Shown here: in pieces, positions 6,821-15,205 of the stretch
Numbering within the stretch: position 1 is the first letter of the stretch
Layout: each line of letters begins with the position of its first letter
Assembly: GCA_015066345.1 (NCBI GenBank)
Contig: SVOQ01000004.1
Span: 1 to 64,000, forward strand
Direction of reading: 5' to 3'
Source: Oscillospiraceae bacterium
GTDB lineage: Bacteria > Bacillota > Clostridia > Oscillospirales > Acutalibacteraceae
DNA: 64,000 bases
Made by a program: the position numbers and the translations under genes
Notes under the pieces: generated by a model
What the model was told of the DNA's origin: nothing
Databases searched by the model: none
What the model saw: the letters and a program-made list of their open reading frames with translations, nothing else

Positions 6821-6906
6821 ACCCTTCGGGTGCGATATACCTACGGTGCGATATATCTGACGATGCGATATGTACTTCGTACGCGATATGTTTCGCTTTG
6901 CGAAAC
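6821..6906 (+). repeat. GCGATAT/hairpin array (solo copy B)
   Basis: Heptamers GCGATAT at 6832, 6848, 6865 and 6883 alternate with ACC-TAC-GGT, ATC-TGAC-GAT, GTAC-TTC-GTAC and GTTTCGC-TTT-GCGAAAC, preceded by ACCC-TTC-GGGT. It has the same orientation and design as copy A, with different stems. Confidence 0.85.
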
Positions 6907-6963
6907 GAGAATATAATCGGCGTTAGCCCCGATAATTTTGCATTTTGCATTCTGCATTTTGCA

Positions 6964-6987
6964 TTTACAATCGGTACGAAGTGCCCC
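6964..6987 (-). repeat. Outer inverted-repeat arm of repeat island (right)
   Basis: Pairs with 4494-4517 (one mismatch). Simple A/T-rich runs of the form TTGCATT and ATTCCTA surround it. No gene is visible between here and glgP. Confidence 0.7.
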
Positions 6988-7175
6988 TCAATTCCTCGTT
7001 CCTCATTCCTAATTCCTAATTATTTCTCATTTATGTTATTTCTTCCAAAAATGCCAATAATATATTATTCACTTTTTCTTTCTACTTAGTGTTGATTTTA
7101 GCGTGTTTTTAGTGTAATATGTATAATCAGATAGTGTAAAAACTATATTTTTATAAAAGTTTTTGGAGGTTTTGT

Positions 7176-9584
7176 ATGAATTATAAGCTTACAAAGAGCC
7201 AAGCGAAAGAAATGCTTGAAAAGAAACTCCTTCATTATTTCGGTATATCCACCGAGAATGCTACTTATGAACAGTACTACAAGGCTATTGCTATGATAGT
7301 ACGCGATATGATGGCACAGGGCAGAGCCGAGTTTTCCAAAAAGATTGACGACGAGGGTAAGAAGCGTATCTGCTACCTTTCAATGGAGTTCCTTATGGGG
7401 CGTTCCCTTAAAAATACTCTTTATAACCTTAATCTTACGGATACATTCAAGAATGTTCTTAAGGATTACGGTATTAAATTAGATGCACTTTATGAGTGTG
7501 AACCTGATGCAGGTCTCGGTAACGGCGGTCTCGGCAGACTTGCGGCTTGTTATCTTGACGGTCTTGCAACTCAGGGCTACCCCGCAAGAGGTTATTCTAT
7601 TCTTTACGAGTACGGTATCTTCCGTCAGAAGCTTGTTGAGGGTCGACAGACTGAACTTCCCGATAACTGGCTTCCCGGTGGCGAAGTATGGCTTGCACCC
7701 CGTGAAAGCAGTGCGGTAAATGTTTGCTTTGAGGGTAGAGTCAAAGAGATTTGGGATAATCAGTATCACCACGTTGAAATTGAGGACGGCAATGTTATTC
7801 AGGCTGTGCCTTACGATATGTTCGTTGCGGGTAAGGACGGCAAGGGTATCAGTGTGCTTCGTCTCTGGAGTGCGAGAGCCCCCGAGTTCGATATGAAGTC
7901 CTTTAATCAGGGTGACTTTATGCGTTCTATGGAGCGTCAGGCAATGGCTGAGGTTATCAGTAAAGTTCTTTATCCTATGGATAACCATCCCGAGGGTAAG
8001 TCCTTAAGACTTCGTCAGCAGTATTTCCTTGTATCCGCATCGGTGCAGGATATTGTCCGTCATCACCTTCGTGAATACGGTACTGTTGATAATCTTCCCG
8101 AAAAACTCGCTATTCATATTAACGATACTCACCCCACAATGGCAATCCCCGAGCTTATGCGTATTCTTCTTGACGAATGCGGTTACGGTTGGGACGATGC
8201 ATGGAGACTTGTTACAAACACAGTTGCTTATACTAACCACACGGTTATGAGCGAGGCTCTCGAATGTTGGAGTGAGGAACTTGTTAAACGCCTTATTCCC
8301 CGTATATACGATATTATTAAAGAGATTGATAATCGTTTCCGCTCCTATGTGTGGGAGAGCACACACGATGCGGATTATGTTGAGCGTACCGCTATTATTT
8401 CAGGTGGCGCGGTGCGTATGGCTAACCTTTGCGTTGCGGCTTGTCACTGTGTAAACGGTGTTTCTGCACTCCATAGCCAGATTCTTAAGGACTCACTTTT
8501 CAACGATTTCTATAAACTTACACCCGATAAGTTTACTAATGTTACCAACGGTATTGCTCACAGACGTTGGCTTTGTCAGGCTAACCCCAACCTTACAAAG
8601 TATATCAAGGAACTCCTTGGTGACGATAAGTTCGTTTATGATGCGGAGCATCTTTCAAAACTTCAGGAGTTTAAAGATAACGACGAAGTTCTTGAAAAAA
8701 TCGGTGAAATCAAGAAAGCAAATAAAGAGGCTTTTGCAAAGCATATTTATAAAACGACCGGTGTTAAACTTGATACAAACTCAATTTTTGATGTTCAGGT
8801 TAAACGTCTTCACGAGTATAAACGTCAGCACCTTAATGCACTTAATATTGTTTCGGAATATCTCGCTATTAAAGAGAATCCCAACGGTGACTTTGTTCCC
8901 AAAACATATATTTTCGGTGCCAAAGCGGCTCCCGGTTACTACGTTGCTCAGCGTATTATCAGTATGATTCTCGCTCTCGGCGAAATGATTGACAGAGACC
9001 CCGACGTAAAAGGCAGACTCAAAGTCCTTTATGTTGAGGATTACAACGTTACTAATGCGGAGAGGCTTATGCCTGCGGCGGATGTTTCCGAGCAGATTTC
9101 ACTTGCAGGTAAAGAGGCAAGCGGTACGGGTAATATGAAACTTATGATGAACGGTGCGCTTACTATCGGTACTCTCGACGGTGCGAACGTTGAAATTCAC
9201 GAGGCAGTAGGGGACGACAATATGTTCCTTTTCGGTATGCGTGCTAACGAAGTGGCAGACCTTAAAAAGAACGGCTACAATCCTCAGAATTATTACAACA
9301 ATAACCCCGAACTTCGCAAGGTTCTTGACTTTATTTCACGCGGTGGTATTGACGGTAAGGACTTCTCGGATATTTCGGGTACAATTATTCACCACGACCC
9401 CTTTATGGTTCTTGCTGATTTTGCCGATTATCAGAGAGCTCAGAAGCGTGTCCGCGAAACATTCCTCGATAAAAAGAAATGGAATCAGATGTCACTTATG
9501 AATATTGCCGGTTCCGGAAGATTTGCTGCCGACCGTGCAATTAACGAGTATGCAAAGGATATATGGAATGCACAAAAGATGTAA
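7176..9584 (+). CDS. glgP: Glycogen/alpha-glucan phosphorylase
   Basis: 802-aa GT35 enzyme that releases glucose 1-phosphate from alpha-1,4-glucans using phosphate and pyridoxal phosphate in the cytosol. The family motifs are clear: CEPDAGLGNGGLGRLAACYL near residue 110, HINDTHPTMAIPELMR near 310, the DVQVKRLHEYKRQ segment, and the PLP lysine Lys655 in ASGTGNMKLMMNGALTIGT. Length is normal. GGAGG at 7165-7169 supports the ATG at 7176. It stands alone after the repeat island, so it is probably monocistronic. Storage-glucan use would feed the pgi gene at 47.5 kb. Confidence 0.97.
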   Translation: MNYKLTKSQAKEMLEKKLLHYFGISTENATYEQYYKAIAMIVRDMMAQGRAEFSKKIDDEGKKRICYLSMEFLMGRSLKNTLYNLNLTDTFKNVLKDYGIKLDALYECEPDAGLGNGGLGRLAACYLDGLATQGYPARGYSILYEYGIFRQKLVEGRQTELPDNWLPGGEVWLAPRESSAVNVCFEGRVKEIWDNQYHHVEIEDGNVIQAVPYDMFVAGKDGKGISVLRLWSARAPEFDMKSFNQGDFMRSMERQAMAEVISKVLYPMDNHPEGKSLRLRQQYFLVSASVQDIVRHHLREYGTVDNLPEKLAIHINDTHPTMAIPELMRILLDECGYGWDDAWRLVTNTVAYTNHTVMSEALECWSEELVKRLIPRIYDIIKEIDNRFRSYVWESTHDADYVERTAIISGGAVRMANLCVAACHCVNGVSALHSQILKDSLFNDFYKLTPDKFTNVTNGIAHRRWLCQANPNLTKYIKELLGDDKFVYDAEHLSKLQEFKDNDEVLEKIGEIKKANKEAFAKHIYKTTGVKLDTNSIFDVQVKRLHEYKRQHLNALNIVSEYLAIKENPNGDFVPKTYIFGAKAAPGYYVAQRIISMILALGEMIDRDPDVKGRLKVLYVEDYNVTNAERLMPAADVSEQISLAGKEASGTGNMKLMMNGALTIGTLDGANVEIHEAVGDDNMFLFGMRANEVADLKKNGYNPQNYYNNNPELRKVLDFISRGGIDGKDFSDISGTIIHHDPFMVLADFADYQRAQKRVRETFLDKKKWNQMSLMNIAGSGRFAADRAINEYAKDIWNAQKM

Positions 9585-9643
9585 TATTTTTTCGGCTTTT
9601 TGACGAATTTAAAATATTGCGTCGCATTTGAATAAAATTATAC

Positions 9644-9672
9644 TTGACTTTTTTGACAGTTTGAGGTAATCT
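9644..9672 (+). promoter_or_regulatory. Promoter of first Gln-rich secreted protein gene
   Basis: TTGACT, 17-bp spacer, TAATCT. The whole block, including the T-rich spacer and the following TAA, is nearly the same as at 10786-10814 before the next gene. Confidence 0.65.
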
Positions 9673-9738
9673 TAAGATATTGAAAAAGAATGTTATGTTG
9701 CCCTATTGGGGCGCATAGTGAAAGGGGTATTATACCAA

Positions 9739-10725
9739 ATGAAAAACGCAGATATGAAGGTTATTGCTATCATCCTCAGTATAGCGCTTCTCTTCACACT
9801 CTTCACATGTAACGCAGTTTCTGTTGCATCAGTTGTTATGCTCTTTATCGGTGGCGGCACAACAGTATCTACCGATGCACCTGCAACAGATGGCACAGAC
9901 AACAGCACAAACAACAACTATGTTACTCCTCAGCAGGGTACACAGCAGGGCACTCAGCAGGGTACACAGCAGGGTACTCAGCAGGGTACTCAGCAGGGTA
10001 CTCAGCAGGGTACACAGCAGGGCACTCAGCAGGGCACTCAGCAGGGCACTCAGCAGGGTACACAGCAGGGTGCAGCTGATGCAAACGATCCCGTAATTGC
10101 TGATCCTTTTGCATTCTACTCAAAAGCTGCTAACGAAATCTACACAAAGGGTAACGCAGGTTACAAAAAGGTTGGCTGGCAGGCAGTTGAAGGTCAGCTT
10201 ACTCTTGATAAGTTACAGTTCCTTGCAGGTACACTTACAGACCTTATTGCTGGCTTCATGACAACAAAAGAAGATGCTTCTGTAGCTGACTGTGCTAAGG
10301 GTTCTGACGACGCAAAGAGCAAAATGCCCAGAAGTAACTGCGATCCCAAATACATCAAGAGTGCAACAGCTCAGAAAGATGGCGACAACTACATCGTTAC
10401 AATCGTTTTAACTGAGTTTGTTAACCCCTCTTATGACGATCCCGATGGTCTTCAGGTTATGTCCAGAGAATTCCTTGACTTCAAGGATGTTCTTAATGAG
10501 GTTGCTAACAACGATACAGTTAAAGCAGTCGTTAAGAGTGTTGACGGTACAATTACATACACTGATTACACAATCACAGCTACTATGACATCTGATGGTA
10601 AATTCATCAAGATTGTTCACTATGGTGTTGGCGATATCATTGCTGACGTTCAGGCAATTGCAGGTAGCCTTAGCGCTTCCGGTGCACTTTCATTCAACGC
10701 TGAGTACTACGATTTCGTATACTAA
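9739..10725 (+). CDS. Secreted/anchored protein with GTQQ repeats
   Basis: 328-aa protein of unknown function. An N-terminal hydrophobic segment (residues about 8-36) acts as signal or anchor; LFTC resembles but does not match a lipobox. It is followed by a Thr/Asn/Gln linker with eleven GTQQ repeats (9937-10068). The globular C-terminal domain of about 210 residues contains two cysteines (DCAKG, NCDPK) and ends in YDFVY. The ATG at 9739 is chosen for the AAAGGGG site just upstream and because it starts right before the hydrophobic segment. The next gene has the same layout, so the two look paralogous. Confidence 0.75.
   Translation: MKNADMKVIAIILSIALLFTLFTCNAVSVASVVMLFIGGGTTVSTDAPATDGTDNSTNNNYVTPQQGTQQGTQQGTQQGTQQGTQQGTQQGTQQGTQQGTQQGTQQGTQQGAADANDPVIADPFAFYSKAANEIYTKGNAGYKKVGWQAVEGQLTLDKLQFLAGTLTDLIAGFMTTKEDASVADCAKGSDDAKSKMPRSNCDPKYIKSATAQKDGDNYIVTIVLTEFVNPSYDDPDGLQVMSREFLDFKDVLNEVANNDTVKAVVKSVDGTITYTDYTITATMTSDGKFIKIVHYGVGDIIADVQAIAGSLSASGALSFNAEYYDFVY
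9937..10068 (+). repeat. Eleven tandem 12-bp repeats coding GTQQ
   Basis: Units alternate between GGTACACAGCAG, GGTACTCAGCAG and GGCACTCAGCAG. All are in frame, so copy-number changes alter linker length without a frameshift. Confidence 0.95.
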
Positions 10726-10737
10726 GATACAAAACAT

Positions 10738-10766
10738 TAACCGACTCGAAAGAGTCGGTTTTTTGT
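10738..10766 (+). terminator. Rho-independent terminator
   Basis: AACCGACTC-GAAA-GAGTCGGTT followed by TTTT, 12 bases after the stop codon. Confidence 0.9.
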
Positions 10767-10785
10767 TATTTAAATGTTAATATTA

Positions 10786-10814
10786 TTGACTTTTTTGCGG
10801 TTTTAGGCTAATCT
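10786..10814 (+). promoter_or_regulatory. Promoter of second secreted protein gene
   Basis: TTGACT, 17-bp spacer, TAATCT. It is nearly identical to 9644-9672, which suggests shared control. Confidence 0.65.
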
Positions 10815-10844
10815 TAATATAGATAATTTTTAAGGTAGGTTCTT

Positions 10845-11948
10845 ATGAAAAAAGGCAAAAGAAAAGTTGGTTTTATAATCGGTTGCGTGGGCTTGAGTGT
10901 ATTACTCGCCATAAGCGGTTATATCAGTATGGTTGTTGTTGGGGTTATTGCCGATGAAAATAAAAACGGTACATTGATTAAAAACGATAATAATCAGGTT
11001 ATCTACGACGACGGCAATAATCAGAATATTATTGTTCAGGATTCAAACGGTAATACGGTCGTTGTACCCGACAATGGTAATTACGTTAATAACGGCAATG
11101 TTAACAATGGTAACGTAAATAATTCTACTCAGAATAACGTTAACGGCGTAGTTAATAATAACGGTACTGTAAATCAGCCTCAGGTTAATGTTAATCAGAA
11201 TGTGACACAGGATACCGATTACTTACTCGATACCAATAAAACCAAGGCGGATATTGTAAATATATATGCCCTTGTTATGAATAAGGCGAAACAGGATAAG
11301 CCCGGTTTTACAAAAGTTGAGTATCAGGAACTTCCCGGCGGCGAGGAGTATAGAGTCATTGGCGAAGGTTCAGAAAAGGTAACTCAAGAAGATATGGATA
11401 AGCTTCTGAGCTTTGTTGAGGGTCTTGACGTTTTCGTTCCTGAGGATGAAGCACGGGCTAATCCCTACGTTCACGAAAAAGGCGATGCTGACATGACTCT
11501 TTTCCCCGTATTCTTCCGCGAAAAGGGTTCATACCTTACTGACCCCAACGGAATTGAAAGCTATACATACAAGGTTCTTCCTAATGGCAATGTAAAAATG
11601 ACCTTCGTTCTTGTGAGCGAGGATAACCCCGAACCCATCGCCGAAAACTCTGATGTTTCCCCGAGTTATACAGGTGCAGTATTTGCACCTATGTCAAAGC
11701 AACAAATTGATGGTACGGTTTACCATCCCATCGTAACAATTTTTGCGAAGGATATTGAGTATTCACTCAGATACCACGATTGTTCCGTAGAGCTTGAGTT
11801 TAACCCCAACACATTACAGGTAGTTAGCCTTAATCAGTTTGCTAACGTAAGTATCAAGGGCTCCGGCAACGTTGTGGGAATCGGTTTGGTTGGTGTTGAA
11901 AGACAGGAGCTTTTAAGCACCGTTAACATAAAAGATTTCAAATATTAA
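10845..11948 (+). CDS. Secreted/anchored Asn-rich protein
   Basis: 367-aa protein of unknown function with a basic N-terminus (KKGKRK) and a hydrophobic segment at about residues 10-33. An extracellular linker rich in Asn, Gly, Val and Gln (about residues 40-125) includes NVNNGN-type repeats. The C-terminal domain of about 230 residues ends in KDFKY, which resembles the YDFVY end of the preceding protein. It is probably a diverged duplicate of the upstream gene, with its own similar promoter and a terminator on each side. Confidence 0.72.
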   Translation: MKKGKRKVGFIIGCVGLSVLLAISGYISMVVVGVIADENKNGTLIKNDNNQVIYDDGNNQNIIVQDSNGNTVVVPDNGNYVNNGNVNNGNVNNSTQNNVNGVVNNNGTVNQPQVNVNQNVTQDTDYLLDTNKTKADIVNIYALVMNKAKQDKPGFTKVEYQELPGGEEYRVIGEGSEKVTQEDMDKLLSFVEGLDVFVPEDEARANPYVHEKGDADMTLFPVFFREKGSYLTDPNGIESYTYKVLPNGNVKMTFVLVSEDNPEPIAENSDVSPSYTGAVFAPMSKQQIDGTVYHPIVTIFAKDIEYSLRYHDCSVELEFNPNTLQVVSLNQFANVSIKGSGNVVGIGLVGVERQELLSTVNIKDFKY

Positions 11949-11952
11949 ACTA

Positions 11953-11984
11953 AACTCTCGGTTTAAATAGCCGGGAGTTTTTAT
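11953..11984 (+). terminator. Rho-independent terminator
   Basis: AACTCTCGG / CCGGGAGTT stem followed by TTTT, directly after the stop codon. Confidence 0.75.
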
Positions 11985-11987
11985 ATA

Positions 11988-12016
11988 TTGTCATTTGGAA
12001 ATATATGTGTTACAAT
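11988..12016 (+). promoter_or_regulatory. Promoter of yhhN-ttcA
   Basis: TTGTCA, 17-bp spacer, TACAAT, about 28 bases before the chosen ATG. Confidence 0.6.
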
Positions 12017-12043
12017 ATCGGTAGAATTATCAGAGGTGTTATT

Positions 12044-12775
12044 ATGCTGTTAAAGGTTTTGTTTGCATTATGCATAGTATTACAGGTCATATTTGTGCCT
12101 TTGTTTTTACAGGCGCAGTGGCCCGGTATATGCCGTAAATCATTGTTTTATAAAATGATTTGTGCTACATCCTTTTTGGGTGTGGGCGTACTTAGTATGA
12201 CTATTGCCGGTAATAAATCCGTTTATGCAATAATGATGCTTGTGGGTCTTGTTTTCGGTTGGTTAGGCGACTTATTTTTACATCTCAATAATACGCAAAA
12301 AGCCTTTGCAATAGGTTTTTGTAGCTTCCTTGTAGGGCATATTGTGTATATTGTTGCTTATATAAGGACTCTTCCTTTGATTTCGGATAAATACAGTTTC
12401 TTTAATATCTATGAGATTATTCTGGCTCTGTCTTTAGTTACTCTGGCAATTGTAGGTATGGTTAAATTTAAAATACAGATTTCCGTATCGGCTTTAAAAT
12501 ATGGTATATATGTATACACTTTACTTCTGGTTGTGATGAATCTCAAAGCCTCGGCTCTTGGTTTGTGTTATTGGTTAAACGGCGGTAAATACGGAGTTAT
12601 AGCCTTTTTAGTATTAGCCATCGGTTCCCTTTGCTTTATGCTTTCGGATGCAACCTTGGGTATTATTATGTTTGGCGGACAGAAAAGAAATAAGCCACTT
12701 AAAGTATTTAATATTGTTACATATTTTCTGGCTCAGTCCATGCTCGCTTCATCCATACTTTTTATAAAAGCATAA
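12044..12775 (+). CDS. YhhN-family membrane protein (lysoplasmalogenase-like)
   Basis: 243-aa protein with about seven or eight hydrophobic segments. GWLGDLFLHLNN, FLVGHIVYIVAY and MLSDATLGI match the conserved polar-in-membrane positions of the YhhN/TMEM86 family, whose vertebrate members hydrolyse lysoplasmalogens. Activity in this organism is inference; many anaerobic Clostridia do make plasmalogens. The ATG at 12044 follows an AGAGGTG site; the upstream ATG at 12005 lies inside the promoter. It is probably co-transcribed with the thiolase gene 21 bases downstream. Confidence 0.75.
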   Translation: MLLKVLFALCIVLQVIFVPLFLQAQWPGICRKSLFYKMICATSFLGVGVLSMTIAGNKSVYAIMMLVGLVFGWLGDLFLHLNNTQKAFAIGFCSFLVGHIVYIVAYIRTLPLISDKYSFFNIYEIILALSLVTLAIVGMVKFKIQISVSALKYGIYVYTLLLVVMNLKASALGLCYWLNGGKYGVIAFLVLAIGSLCFMLSDATLGIIMFGGQKRNKPLKVFNIVTYFLAQSMLASSILFIKA

Positions 12776-12796
12776 GAGGAATAAGAAGGGAAATAT

Positions 12797-13513
12797 ATGA
12801 GAAGAATTTTGAGTCATACCCGCGCTGCCATAGATGATTATAATATGATAAATGACGGTGATAAAATAGCCGTTGGCATTTCGGGCGGTAAGGATTCCCT
12901 GATGCTGCTTAAGGCTCTTTGTGAGTTAAGGCGATTTTATTCGGCGGAATTTCAGGTGGTTGCCATTACCCTTGATATGCGTTTTAATAATCAGGACGGG
13001 GATTTCTCCGAGATTAAAAAGATGTGCGACGACTACGGTGTAGAGTATATAGTTAAACCTACCGACTTATATGAAATAATATTTAATATCCGCAAGGAAC
13101 CCAACCCTTGTAGCCTTTGTGCGAGAATGCGTCGCGGTATTTTGCACGAAGCCGCTAAGGAGGCGGGATGTAATAAAATCGCTTTGGGTCATCACCTTGA
13201 CGATGCGGCGGAGACTTTCTTGATGAATTTACTTGTAGAAAGCCGTATAGGTTGTTTTGCCCCCGTAACGTACCTTTCAAGGCGTAATTTAACTATGATA
13301 AGACCTCTCATATACGTAAGAGAAAGGGAGGTTACAGCGGCGGCAGAGAGGCTTAATTTGCCCGTTGTTAAAAGTGGTTGCCCCGCTAATGAAAATACCA
13401 AACGCGAAGAAATAAAGATGCTTATAAATGAACTCAGTGCCCGATACGGGGATGTTCCCGAAAGAATAATCGGTGCAATGCAACGCGGAAATATTGACAG
13501 ATGGAATAAATGA
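12797..13513 (+). CDS. ttcA: TtcA-like tRNA 2-thiocytidine synthetase
   Basis: 238-aa PP-loop ATPase of the TtcA/TilS superfamily, predicted to activate a tRNA cytidine by adenylation and replace oxygen with sulfur. The PP-loop SGGKDSLML is near residue 30. The CSLCARMRR pair of cysteines and a later Cys (SGCPAN) suit the Fe-S cluster of the TtcA branch. LGHHLDDAAETFLMNL is the second family signature. Length suits TtcA rather than the longer TilS. A GAAGGGA site supports the start. Confidence 0.85.
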   Translation: MRRILSHTRAAIDDYNMINDGDKIAVGISGGKDSLMLLKALCELRRFYSAEFQVVAITLDMRFNNQDGDFSEIKKMCDDYGVEYIVKPTDLYEIIFNIRKEPNPCSLCARMRRGILHEAAKEAGCNKIALGHHLDDAAETFLMNLLVESRIGCFAPVTYLSRRNLTMIRPLIYVREREVTAAAERLNLPVVKSGCPANENTKREEIKMLINELSARYGDVPERIIGAMQRGNIDRWNK

Positions 13514-13548
13514 AAAACCGACTTACTGAAACCAGTAAGTCGGTTTTT
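13513..13548. terminator. Bidirectional terminator between ttcA and htrA-like gene
   Basis: AAAAACCGACTTACTG / CAGTAAGTCGGTTTTT stem with T runs on both strands, between convergent genes. Confidence 0.9.
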
Positions 13549-13551
13549 GTG

Positions 13552-15153
13552 TTAATATCCGAAGTTTTCGAAATAACTGTCAAAGGGGATTGTTTCGGGT
13601 TCAGCGGTTGAGGTTGAATCACCCTTATCTTCTACGAGTTTTATTGTAACATCAAATGTTGTGTTGATAGTTCCGTTATTGTTAACACGGCAGATTGAAA
13701 GTTTGAGCTTGTCGCCGACTTTTGAATTTTCTATGGTTTCAAGAAGTACGTCGGTTGTCTCAAGGTCCTTGCCGTTAACGGCGGTAATAATATCACCTGT
13801 TTTTACATTTGTGTTAGCGAGACCGCTTGTTTCATCAATTGTAGCAATAACGATTGAGCCGTAGGGAAGGTCGTTCTGCCATGCAATTGCAGAATAGGAA
13901 TAATCCTGAGAAACGGGGATATAGGTAATACCGAGTTTAGGTCTGTTTGTAACATAACCGTATTTAACGATTTGGTCGTAAACCTCAAGAACGGTATTTA
14001 CGGGTACTGAGAATCCCATACCCTCGTATTCGGTACTCGAAATCTTAGAGGAGTTAAGACCTATAACCTGACCGTATTCGTTTACTAAAGCACCGCCTGA
14101 GTTACCGGGGTTGATGGCTGCGTTATGCTGAATACAGGGTAAATCGTAACTTGAGTTGTTGGTGGGTACGGGACGGTCAATAGCACTAATCATACCGCTT
14201 GTAAATGAACCGAAGAATTCTGTACCGCCGGGGTTACCGATAGCATAAACTTTCTGACCTACGGTTAATTTGTCGGAGTTTCCGAAAGAAGCCGATTTGA
14301 AGCCTGTTTTCTTAACACGCAGAACACCAACGTCGGTTTTTGAGTCAACTCCGATAATTTCCGCTTCGCACTCTGTTTCGTCATTGAACTGAATCTGAAC
14401 ATCAATGCCTTTTTGTGCTATTACGTGTGCGGCAGTTAAAATATAGGTGTAAGTTTTGGTTTCGTCTTCGCCTACAATTATACCTGAGCCTTCACCTGCA
14501 TTTTGGTTTTGTGCGTAAACAATAACGCCTACGTTTATATCCTTAATGTGGTTATAAACCTGTTCGGGAGTCATAGCACCCTTGCCGGAATATTCTGAGA
14601 ATGATTCAGGGGAATCCTCGACCGAGGGGATGGCACCTGAACCGAATTTATCTTTGGAGTCGGTGGTTTCGTTATTATCGGGGTTAATATCACCGATAGC
14701 GGGTGTGTTTGTATTGTCATTTTTACCTATACTGATACCTATGGCAACGGATGAGGTAATTATGGAAATACAAATAAGAATTATAAAAATTATTTTACCC
14801 GCAAGACCTTTTTTCTTTTTTTTCTTCTTGGGGGGTACAACGGGTGCAATGGGTTGGGTTGTACCGTTGGGGTTATAGAAAACAGGTTGTTGGTTAGGAA
14901 GCGGTTGTTGAGGACGGGGCATATATCCCGGTTGTTGGGGCGGGAAGCCCTGAGGTGCACCCATTGGTGCAGTTGAATAGGGGGGCGGAGTCTGCACAGG
15001 TTGTTGGGGTGCAGGGGGTTGCTCATTCATCTGCTGAGGTATGGGGTCCTGGTTAATTGGTTCTTGTGACACAAACTGTTCAGTTTCCTTGATTTCATTT
15101 TCAAGCGAAGGGGTTTCGGGGGTTGTGCCGTTAGGATTAAAAATATCGTCCAT
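13552..15153 (-). CDS. Membrane-anchored HtrA/DegP-type serine protease with PDZ domain
   Basis: 533-aa protease. A Pro/Gln-rich cytoplasmic tail (1-108) precedes a Lys run and one membrane segment (about 120-143). An extracytoplasmic trypsin-like domain has the catalytic triad His243 (TAAHV), Asp274 (SKTDVGVL) and Ser352 (NPGNSGGAL), followed by a PDZ domain (about 410-500) with the SGLANTNVKTGDIITAVNG-type ligand groove. It should degrade or refold misfolded exported proteins. GGAGG lies 8 bases before the ATG. It follows the histidine kinase gene on the same strand, an arrangement like the CssRS/HtrA secretion-stress circuit of Bacillus. Confidence 0.92.
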   Translation of the reverse strand: MDDIFNPNGTTPETPSLENEIKETEQFVSQEPINQDPIPQQMNEQPPAPQQPVQTPPPYSTAPMGAPQGFPPQQPGYMPRPQQPLPNQQPVFYNPNGTTQPIAPVVPPKKKKKKKGLAGKIIFIILICISIITSSVAIGISIGKNDNTNTPAIGDINPDNNETTDSKDKFGSGAIPSVEDSPESFSEYSGKGAMTPEQVYNHIKDINVGVIVYAQNQNAGEGSGIIVGEDETKTYTYILTAAHVIAQKGIDVQIQFNDETECEAEIIGVDSKTDVGVLRVKKTGFKSASFGNSDKLTVGQKVYAIGNPGGTEFFGSFTSGMISAIDRPVPTNNSSYDLPCIQHNAAINPGNSGGALVNEYGQVIGLNSSKISSTEYEGMGFSVPVNTVLEVYDQIVKYGYVTNRPKLGITYIPVSQDYSYSAIAWQNDLPYGSIVIATIDETSGLANTNVKTGDIITAVNGKDLETTDVLLETIENSKVGDKLKLSICRVNNNGTINTTFDVTIKLVEDKGDSTSTAEPETIPFDSYFENFGY

Positions 15154-15205
15154 ATATATTCCTCCGTTTCTGCTATTTTTGGTAGTAGCAGAAATTTTTA
15201 TTTTA

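Noticed and set aside
7479..9501. Open frames inside glgP on both strands
   Set aside because: Shadows of a strongly conserved gene, with no ribosome sites.
9824..10096. Frames rich in SRVH or CPAEY repeats opposite or beside the GTQQ gene
   Set aside because: Shadow frames of the 12-bp tandem repeat.
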